Position numbers and translations under genes: made by a program. The notes under the pieces were generated by a model. It saw only the letters and a list, made by a program, of their open reading frames with translations, made no database searches and was not told the DNA's origin. From the NCBI GenBank assembly GCA_946413655.1, contig CAMKLO010000002.1, positions 78,744-142,743 on the forward strand: a stretch of 64,000 nt of DNA, written 5' to 3'. Positions 28,625 to 37,000 of the stretch are shown piece by piece. The DNA is from an uncultured Fibrobacter sp. (GTDB taxonomy: Bacteria > Fibrobacterota > Fibrobacteria > Fibrobacterales > Fibrobacteraceae). Numbering within the stretch: position 1 is the stretch's first letter; every line of letters begins with the position of its first letter.

Positions 28625-29599
28625 ATGAAAAATCTTCTCCAATCCGCTTTTGAAAAACGTGCGCCGCTGTTCGATGTGACGGATGCGTATCGTGTCGTGA
28701 ATGGGGTTGCGGACGGTTTCCCGGGCCTTACGATAGACAAGTTCGGTAATCGTTACCAAATGCAGTTTTTTGGACCGGAGCTCCTCACGAATAAAAGTGA
28801 AATTGTCGAAGCTGTTGTGGCGCAGTTCAATCCCGTTTGCATTGTCGTGAAAGAACGCCTCTCGAGTTCTGGACGCTCGTTGGAAAACGCTCCGATGGAA
28901 GTCGTGGTGGGTACTCGCGAAGATGCTGTAGGCGTTGTGAGTGAAGGCAAGGCGAAGTTTCATGTGGATTTGATGGATACTGTCAACCCGGGGCTTTTCC
29001 TGGACATGCGCCATGTGCGCCTTGAGGTAGAAAATCGGTTCCGTGAAATGTCCGGCGCATTCCCGGCGCATCCCGGCCTTCGGTTCCTCAATCTTTTCAG
29101 CTATACTTGCAGTTTTTCTGTGCATGCTCGGTTGGGCGGTGCTGCTGTGGCAACTAACGCCGACATCAGCGGAAAAATTCTCGACAAGGGTCGTGAAAAT
29201 TATGCACTCAATGGTCTCGATTTGCGTCCAGGAGAGTTTTTCCGTGGTAACGCTATCGAGTATGTGCGCTGGGCGAAAAAGAAGGGACTCCGTTTTGACG
29301 GTATCGTTCTCGACCCGCCAAGCTTTGCACGTTTCAAGGGCTTTAACTTTAACGTTCGTGAGCATTTGATGCCGCTTGTTGCGGAATGTGCGGAACTCCT
29401 CAATTTGAACGGATTCTTTATGGTGAGTTCCAATTACAGTGAATTTAACTTGTCTGCTTTTTCGCGAAATGTTCTTGCCGCTGTCGCATCTGTTCATCCG
29501 CAGGCGCGAACAGCGTGGCAAAAATCTCAGGACATTGACTTTGTCGGGAGCGGTTCGACGAAGGATTCTTGCCTTGTCGCTACAATGGTTGAAGTGTAA
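28625..29599 (+). CDS. class I SAM-dependent rRNA methyltransferase (RlmI-like)
   Basis: VADGFPGLTIDKFGN, GLFLDMRHVR, LNLFSYTCSFSVHA, FDGIVLDPPSFAR. Confidence 0.9.
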   Translation: MKNLLQSAFEKRAPLFDVTDAYRVVNGVADGFPGLTIDKFGNRYQMQFFGPELLTNKSEIVEAVVAQFNPVCIVVKERLSSSGRSLENAPMEVVVGTREDAVGVVSEGKAKFHVDLMDTVNPGLFLDMRHVRLEVENRFREMSGAFPAHPGLRFLNLFSYTCSFSVHARLGGAAVATNADISGKILDKGRENYALNGLDLRPGEFFRGNAIEYVRWAKKKGLRFDGIVLDPPSFARFKGFNFNVREHLMPLVAECAELLNLNGFFMVSSNYSEFNLSAFSRNVLAAVASVHPQARTAWQKSQDIDFVGSGSTKDSCLVATMVEV

Positions 29600-29607
29600 T
29601 ATTAGAG

Positions 29608-29687
29608 AGTTACTAGTTACTAGATTTTTTCAGCAAGATTCTTTCTAGTAACTTCTAACTATTAACTAGTAACTGCGCCAAAGGCGC
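29608..29687. repeat. 7-bp-period array with inverted arms plus terminal hairpin (locus F)
   Basis: (AGTTACT)x2 at 29608-29621; AGTAACT|TCTAACT|ATTAACT|AGTAACT at 29647-29674; then GCGCC-AAA-GGCGC at 29675-29687. Confidence 0.85.
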
Positions 29688-31226
29688 TTACTCTTCTCCG
29701 CCGTCCATTTCAATCTTCAGCTCTTTCAATTTACGCCAAAGCGTTGCACGGCTGATGCCGAGTTTTTTGCAGACTTCGGTCTTGTTCCCCTTACAAATAC
29801 TCAATGCGTGCAGAATGTGCCTGCGCTCCATTTCGTCGAGCGAGAGAATTTCTTCTTCGGCTGGTTCCTGTGCGTGCGTCAAGTACTTTGTCGGGTTATG
29901 CGTCAAAAGTCCTGCGCTGTCCGTTTTTCCCGTAATAGGAACAAAGTTGATTGGCTTTCCGATAGGATTCTCAGCCGACTTTTCGATGTCTTCAACTTCT
30001 TCAATTTCTTCACGAACTACGTTGTCCTTGCTGTCTTTCAAGTGCGGAATAGCCACCGTCTTTTCGCGGGCTTCTATCTGAACCTCTTCAGGAAGGTCCT
30101 CAAGCTTGATTATGCCGCCTTCCGAAAGTACGATGGCATGTTCCACGATGTTTTCGAGTTCGCGGATGTTGCCGGGGTAGGGGTACTTCGTGAGTGCATA
30201 AAGAGCCGCAGGTTCCAAGTCGTGGATTTCCTTGCCTTGCGCTTCCTTGTTCTTTAATATAAAGTAACGTATTAAGTTCGGAATAACCGGCTTTCTATCT
30301 CGGAGAGGCGGAAGTTCCAAGTGGAACGTGTTCAAGCGGTAGTAAAGATCTTCGCGGAATCGTCCTTCTCGCATGGATTGTTGCAGGTCGCGGTTCGTTG
30401 CTGCAATAATACGGATATCCAGATAACGGGCTTCAGTTTCACCGACTCGTCGGATTTCGTGACTTTGTAGAAAACGTAAAAGTTTGACCTGCGTTGCTAG
30501 AGAGAGCTCGCCGACTTCATCGAGAAATAGCGTTCCGCCATTGGCGGATTCGAACAAGCCTTTCTTGTCTGCTGTCGAACCGGTGTATGAACCTTTCTTG
30601 CTTCCGAAGAGTTCGCTTTCGACGAGGTTCTCGGGAATGGCTCCGCAGTTGACCGGCACAAATGGCTCGTTCGCTCGTTTACTGTAACGGTGAACTACGT
30701 TTGCAAGGAATTCCTTGCCCGAACCGGACTCGCCAGTTATGAGTAATGTGCTGTTTGTCGGAGCTACTTTATATACAGTCTTTAAAATTTTTCGCATCTC
30801 GGGCGTGTCGCCGAGAAGACTGTCCAACACCTGCGACTCCATGAGTTGCGTGTTGGATTTGTTTTGCTGTTGCGCTTGTATTTTGCTTGCTGTTTTTTCG
30901 AGAAGCGACAAAGTAATAGGCTTCTTGAGAAAACTGCTTGCACCGCGAGTGATGGCGCTGGCTGCTCCTTGCCAGTTGCGGTCATCGCAAAGAACGAATA
31001 TTTCAATATTGGGTTGACGTTCTTTGAGGTAGCTGATCATGTCCATGTTGTCGAGCATTAAAAAAGGGACCTCGATAAACGCAAGGTCTATCGACGTCTT
31101 TTTTACTAGCGGCATCAAGGTCTTTTCATCGGAGCAGACTAGGAGGTTCGTCCCGGCAACCGACCAATTGCGCTGTAATTCATCGACAAATTTCCGATCA
31201 AAATCAGCGATCAGGATATTCATCAT
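29688..31226 (-). CDS. NtrC-family sigma54-dependent regulator with atypical receiver domain
   Basis: REC-like N-terminus, AAA+ (GESGSGKE, GGTLFLDEVGEL), Fis-type HTH (GNKTEVCKKLGISRATLWRKLKEL). Confidence 0.92.
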   Translation of the reverse strand: MMNILIADFDRKFVDELQRNWSVAGTNLLVCSDEKTLMPLVKKTSIDLAFIEVPFLMLDNMDMISYLKERQPNIEIFVLCDDRNWQGAASAITRGASSFLKKPITLSLLEKTASKIQAQQQNKSNTQLMESQVLDSLLGDTPEMRKILKTVYKVAPTNSTLLITGESGSGKEFLANVVHRYSKRANEPFVPVNCGAIPENLVESELFGSKKGSYTGSTADKKGLFESANGGTLFLDEVGELSLATQVKLLRFLQSHEIRRVGETEARYLDIRIIAATNRDLQQSMREGRFREDLYYRLNTFHLELPPLRDRKPVIPNLIRYFILKNKEAQGKEIHDLEPAALYALTKYPYPGNIRELENIVEHAIVLSEGGIIKLEDLPEEVQIEAREKTVAIPHLKDSKDNVVREEIEEVEDIEKSAENPIGKPINFVPITGKTDSAGLLTHNPTKYLTHAQEPAEEEILSLDEMERRHILHALSICKGNKTEVCKKLGISRATLWRKLKELKIEMDGGEE

Positions 31227-31234
31227 TTATGCGA

Positions 31235-31609
31235 TTACGAATGGCTCTTGATAATCTCGTCCACTTTGCTGCGCAGTTGCTGGAGATCTAGCGGCTTACT
31301 GAAAATGGCCGCTACATCGAAATGCTGTGCTGTAGCCAAATAGTCTTCGGCAGATGTTCGTCCACCACCGCTAATCGCAATAATGCGATCGCTTAAACCC
31401 ATGCGGCGGAGATCAAGAATAACTTCAAATCCATCACCTTCCGGCATGATGATGTCGGTGATGATTACATCGTACGTGTTCTTCTGGTAGAGCGACTTAG
31501 CTTTCTTGCCATTGCATGCGGTATCAACAGAGTAACCCTTCAATTCAAGAGCGGACTTCAACATGAGGTTCAGTTGAGCGTCATCGTCAATAATAAGTAT
31601 TGTAGACAT
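31235..31609 (-). CDS. stand-alone CheY-like response regulator
   Basis: MSTILIIDDD...YDVIITDIIMPEGDG...FSKP: canonical REC residues; ATG at 31609 overlaps the kinase stop. Confidence 0.92.
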   Translation of the reverse strand: MSTILIIDDDAQLNLMLKSALELKGYSVDTACNGKKAKSLYQKNTYDVIITDIIMPEGDGFEVILDLRRMGLSDRIIAISGGGRTSAEDYLATAQHFDVAAIFSKPLDLQQLRSKVDEIIKSHS

Positions 31610-33987
31610 CAAGCCTCCATTTTCTCGATTCTTATAGGCCAATATAGATTAAAAATAGTACCTTCGCCCAAAGTTGTCTGTACCGTATAGCCTGCTTTAC
31701 CTTCTTTTAGCAGTCTAAGTGCCGATGAAAGGCCCAAACCGAGGCCTTCACCTGGTGCTTTAGTGGTAAAGAAGGGCGAAAAAATGCGTTCCAGCGTCGC
31801 CGTGTCCATTCCGGTGCCCGTATCTCCGACGGTGATTTTGGCGTAAACTCCGGCGTCGATTTGCGGGGCGAACGGCGTGATGAGGGGTTCCGTGAGCACT
31901 TCTCTTTTCAATGCTATCGTGAGAACGCCTCCGTTTTCCTTCATGGCGAATATGGCGTTGTTTGCAAGGTTGCTGATGATGCGGTCTAGTGCCGCCACGT
32001 TTCCGACAATGCGGATGTCCTTGTCTATGTTGTCTGCTTTGACCTTCACGTTCGGCGGAAGCGTAATCCACAGCTTCTTCACTACGTCGTCGATAATCAT
32101 GTAGGGGGCAAATTCGGTGGCTGCTTCGTTTTCGGATGTCTTTCCGCGGATGGTATTCAAAAGCTCTTCGAGCGATTCCTTGCCACGCTTAGCCGCCTTG
32201 CCTGCCTCCTGGATGAACATGTATGCCTGGCTATCTTTGTCGAGCACTTCGAGGGCCAAATCGCAGAATCCAATTTGCGAACCGAGAATGTTGTTGTAGT
32301 CGTGGGCGAAGCCTCCACAGATGGTTCCCAATTCTTCGAGCCTAGAGTGAATGTGCTTTTGCTCCTGCAACATGTCTCGTTCTTTTTCAAGTCGCATTTC
32401 TTTGGTGATGTCGATTTTGATACCGATTATTTTATATGGTTTTTGCTGAGCGATAATCGGAATGAACATGTTGTTAAAAATCGAAATATCCTTGGCTTTT
32501 CCTTCGCGAACAGCCTTGTTGTAGTCATCTTGCTTCAAAATTTCGACGGATTCCACTTCATCTAGAGAATTTTTGCTTTGTTTTGTGATTTGTTCGTAAG
32601 AAATGAAACTCTGCGGCTCACCGGTGTTCCTCGCCAAGAGCTCTTGTGGAAGAATCTTGTCGTCGGGCTCCGATGTCTGCAATAGGTTTCCGCGTTCCTT
32701 GATGTCGTTTTGGTTCTGCGTCATGAATACGCCCTGTTCGTTCTTGGACCAGAAACGGAAGGGAAGGGTGCTGATGAGCGTATCCAGGAAGCTTTTGCTT
32801 TCATCGACTTTCTTTTTCCAGATGTTGAGGCGTTCCTGATAGCGAATCTGGTCTAGCTGGTATTCCTTGAACTGCTCGTCGCGGCTTTTTATTATCTGTT
32901 GATAATGCAGTGTGTTGGAAACATCGCTAAAAAACAAGACGTTGTAGTTTGTCGTTAATGATTGACGGACTTGGAATATCGTGGCGTTGAAAATATGGTC
33001 TTCGTTGTCGATGTTGACTTTTATTTTATTGTAAGTAGCTTCGCGTATGGGGTCTGAAATTTGTGAGAATATCGAGGATACTTTTTTATTGAATATGCTT
33101 TCTTGTGTCGTGTGAAGAATACTCAATGCCGCTGCGTTCGCGTATGTAATGTTTCCTTTGGAATTGAAATAGAGCATGCCGTCTGTCATTTTTTCCCTAA
33201 GTTTTTCCATAAACCACGACGTGCTTTTGTTCTTGAACGAGACGGATGTGAAATATTGACCGCAAAGAATCGCCTGGAATATGGCGATAAATGAGGACCA
33301 TTTCATAAACTGATCGTATTCAGTGAATTTAGATGCAATAGGAATGACAATGTCGAAGAGAATGGCCGTTAATGAGAAAAATGAAAATGACCCCAACATG
33401 TAGGTGCTGACTTGGTGTGGAAGAGAAGTGTCGCTGGATTGTACGATGCTGCGGAGAAGATTATATCCGGTAACAATCAGGCAAGGGATGACAAATATGC
33501 CGAAGAGTAATGTGTAAAAGAAAAAAATGGGCCTTTGCACAAAGGGCTTGTAACCCAAAATATCGAAGTTTGCGATGTAAGACGGGTCTTTGATGAAGAT
33601 GATGGTCGATATTATGACGGCTAGAGCTCCGAATATATTCATGAGTTTCCAGCCGCCTTTCCGCTTGATATTAAGGCTTATTTCTGCGGTATGGTGGATG
33701 GCGTTCCCTAGCTGAATCCAACTGAGCGCCGCAACACAGAAGATGATTTGTCTTGCGGTATAAGCTCTTGTGCCGACGACAAAGTTGTCTCCGCTAAAGA
33801 ATATATTGCCAATAAGGTTGCTCGCTTGCCAGTAGATGCTGATAATGACCAACTGGTGTATAGAGCGCGGAAGTTGCTTGATGGAGGATTTTTGACCAAG
33901 CATGATAGGAAAATAGCATACGATAATCAACGCGATAACAGAAAGCGCGATAACGTAAGGCGAGTTTGTAAAAAGACTCTCTTGCAT
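31609..33987 (-). CDS. membrane-bound PAS sensor histidine kinase
   Basis: About seven N-terminal TM helices; PAS; H-box GGFAHDYNNILG; N-box IISNLANNAIFAM; G-box VGDTGTGMD, GEGLGLGLSSALRLL. Confidence 0.92.
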   Translation of the reverse strand: MQESLFTNSPYVIALSVIALIIVCYFPIMLGQKSSIKQLPRSIHQLVIISIYWQASNLIGNIFFSGDNFVVGTRAYTARQIIFCVAALSWIQLGNAIHHTAEISLNIKRKGGWKLMNIFGALAVIISTIIFIKDPSYIANFDILGYKPFVQRPIFFFYTLLFGIFVIPCLIVTGYNLLRSIVQSSDTSLPHQVSTYMLGSFSFFSLTAILFDIVIPIASKFTEYDQFMKWSSFIAIFQAILCGQYFTSVSFKNKSTSWFMEKLREKMTDGMLYFNSKGNITYANAAALSILHTTQESIFNKKVSSIFSQISDPIREATYNKIKVNIDNEDHIFNATIFQVRQSLTTNYNVLFFSDVSNTLHYQQIIKSRDEQFKEYQLDQIRYQERLNIWKKKVDESKSFLDTLISTLPFRFWSKNEQGVFMTQNQNDIKERGNLLQTSEPDDKILPQELLARNTGEPQSFISYEQITKQSKNSLDEVESVEILKQDDYNKAVREGKAKDISIFNNMFIPIIAQQKPYKIIGIKIDITKEMRLEKERDMLQEQKHIHSRLEELGTICGGFAHDYNNILGSQIGFCDLALEVLDKDSQAYMFIQEAGKAAKRGKESLEELLNTIRGKTSENEAATEFAPYMIIDDVVKKLWITLPPNVKVKADNIDKDIRIVGNVAALDRIISNLANNAIFAMKENGGVLTIALKREVLTEPLITPFAPQIDAGVYAKITVGDTGTGMDTATLERIFSPFFTTKAPGEGLGLGLSSALRLLKEGKAGYTVQTTLGEGTIFNLYWPIRIEKMEA

Positions 33988-34013
33988 GTTTTCCTATCTC
34001 GTGGCCATCCTCT

Positions 34014-37000
34014 TTATTTTGTTCTCTTGATACCGAAGGTCCGTTTTTGTTCGAACGAAGCTTTCGAAGAGAAGTTCTTGGCAATCTTCGGATCGTTTTT
34101 CACTTCGGGGTTATTCATGTTGGGCGAGAATGTCGCTTCGATTTCGGCCTTGTATATGTAGGCGCCTGTTCCAACGGCTCTGTCTTCCTTGGAACGCAGT
34201 CCAGAAGGCGACTTGTTAGCCCATTCGATGATGAATTCGATATTGTTGTTGGACATGAGGTGAATCTTTGGATCTACATAGAAAGACTGGTGGAAGCGAT
34301 TGACGAAATTGCCGAGGTTCGAGTAAATTGGAATATTGAACTTGACAAGGAGTTTTTCCCAAGCGCATTCTTCGCCGAAAGAGGCTCCGCGAGGTACTGT
34401 CAATTTGACATCGAAAATCGCTCCGTTGATATCGGTGGAATCGATACCGGCCAAAGTCACGTTGCCGTTTTGTATAAGGTCGAACTTGTTGCTTGTCTGA
34501 TTTTTGACATAGAGACGCATTGTTTCTGGGACGTTGACCATTGTGCGGTTGTTCGAATTTGCATCGGTAATGTTGTTGCGGAGATCCATGTCGAATTTGA
34601 TTTTGGGAGCTCCGTTTCCGTCAATAGGAATCCACGGCACATCAAATTCCGGATAGTTGCCGTTGGCGTCCTTGAACGAACTCGTCATCATGGAACCCAT
34701 TCTTACAAAGTCGCCCTCCATGACTGCTCCTACGAAGTCTCCCATATAGAGAATGGAAAGGCCGGAATTGTTTTGCGAATAGCTCCAGTTCGAGAAATTG
34801 CTGCTGAACGCGTTGGACTGCTTGTCCGCACGCATGTGCCTGTAGAATTGCTGCGAAGAATCCGCTAAGACAAGGGGCTCGCTTGCGGTGATGTTCAAAA
34901 TGTCGGCGGTTGCTGTCTGGCTGATGATTGCTGAAACATAGACCGGACCGACCTTGTCCTCGGCGAGTACGGTGCTTGTTTCGGTGGCAGCTCCTGTACC
35001 AAGGTACTGTGTGACAAGGCCTGCATGGCTGAGCATCTTGCCTCCAGGCAGCATCCCGTCGAATGGACCGGCGGTATTGCCGAATTGGAACGGCTTAACA
35101 AGATCGATAGAGAGATTTGCTCCGTTGAAGGCTAGCAGGTTCTTTTCGACTGTAAGCGTTTCGGGCTTTGCCAAGCCAAAGATAATCTCCAGTTTTTCCG
35201 GGATGTGCTTTGCATCGGGGGCGCGTTCGAAAACCACATCGACATGGCTTGCGTAGCCGTTTTGGTTTTTATCGGTAATGACGGCGTATATCATCGGGAT
35301 AGGTAAAATCTTGAGGAGAATTTCGACTTTTTCCGGTGTGCAGACGCCTGCAACCCCGTTCCCGTTCAAGTCGGTGATAGAGCCTGCCGGGTCGAGTTGT
35401 CCCCACATGCCTGCGTTGACGAGAGAATTGTTCGCTGCATCAAAGGCAATTTCGAAGTCCCAGATGTTCTTCGCTTCGTTGTAGAGCTTAGCCGATGTGA
35501 CGATTGGCGTTGCAGCCTTGGTCGTCTTGTCGGTACCGTAGAGAACGAGCGGGAAGTTCGTACCCGGTGCAGAAATCGGTTCGCTGAATTGCAGATAAAG
35601 GTGATCTGCCGTTGCGGTATCCTGGCGTTCGAGAATCGTTGCCGAAATGAGTGCCGGCGGCATGCCGTCGGAATAGGAATCGTCGACGGTCTTTACTTGT
35701 CCTTGAATGTCGCTGGTGAGCGTAATCTTTCCGGTGGCGTTCGTCACGACTTCTTTTGGAACATCGATGTTCACAACGAGGGATCTGCCACTTAACGATT
35801 TGACAGTGCTCGAAGTGTATTCCTTGTTTTCGTAGGTGAACGTAATCGATGTGAACCTCTGTTTTTCCAGGTATTCCGACGAAAGAGTGATGTCCATGGC
35901 GTCAGGAATGTGGTCGCAGTCCAAATCGACAATCTTTGCTTTGTCGATAATTGGCCAGGGCGGAAGATCTTCGATGTTCAACTCGGCTGTGGCCGGCGTG
36001 TAGGCGTAATCCTTGTTGCTGACGTGCGTTGCGGAAATGGTTGTCTTCACGGCGATCTTGGAACTGACGTAAATCGTTGCGACACCGTCATAAAGCGTTA
36101 CGGACGTTACAGGAATTGTTGCTGTCGGGTCGGTGTAGAAGAGAACGTTCGGATCTTCGGTTACCAAATCGACGTTCAAGTTCTTCTCGTCCTTAAGCAG
36201 TTCTAGATTGCTGTCGAGGAGCGAAATTTGAACTTCGATGAATTTGTTCTTGTAACCCACGACGTTATTTTTGTCGAATACGAGGTAGCGTTTTTCAGGC
36301 GGGATGGTGATACTGTCGATTTCGACGTTGGAACGGACATAGGCGCATGCGCAATCATACTTGTTTTCGCTCTTCTGGTTTGCGTTTCTGTTGTGCCAGC
36401 TGACCCATTCGATATAATTGTTGCCATAGGCGAGTACCGTATCTTGTTTTCCGAAGGTAATGGCATCGGTGCGCTTGGGGTTCACGTATTCGAACGGATA
36501 TGGATTGCTATTCATTTCTACGGCGTCGAGGAGACCTGTCGGCGAAACTTTGCTTGTTGCCGAGTAAGTCGTGAGCGTGTCCTCCTTTTCGACGGAGTAG
36601 TGTGGGGTCACGAACGGGCTAGTGAAGGTGATTTCTACGTTGCGGTTCACTTGCGGGCCTGTTTCCGGTGTGTCGTCCGGAGCGTAGCCGTATATGTGCT
36701 TGCCGTGGTAATAGACGGGGACGTAGGGGTCGCGAACCATGGCGATAACTTTTTCTCCGCGAGAGTTCCTTTCGAGCTGTGCGGTTTCGGAGCCGGTATA
36801 GTATGGGGCCTGCGTTAGGTCGATGCCTTCGAACTGTTCTGGGGCGTCGTCTCCCGTATGGGCGATAAGCGACCAGCCGTCATTGAAGTTCGCATATGTT
36901 GCGTTGAGCCATTTGATTTGGAAGATGATTCGTCCGGAAACGTAGAGCTTGTCATTGACTGTTATGGGGAGATAGTATTGTCCTGCCTTGTCTTGTGTTT

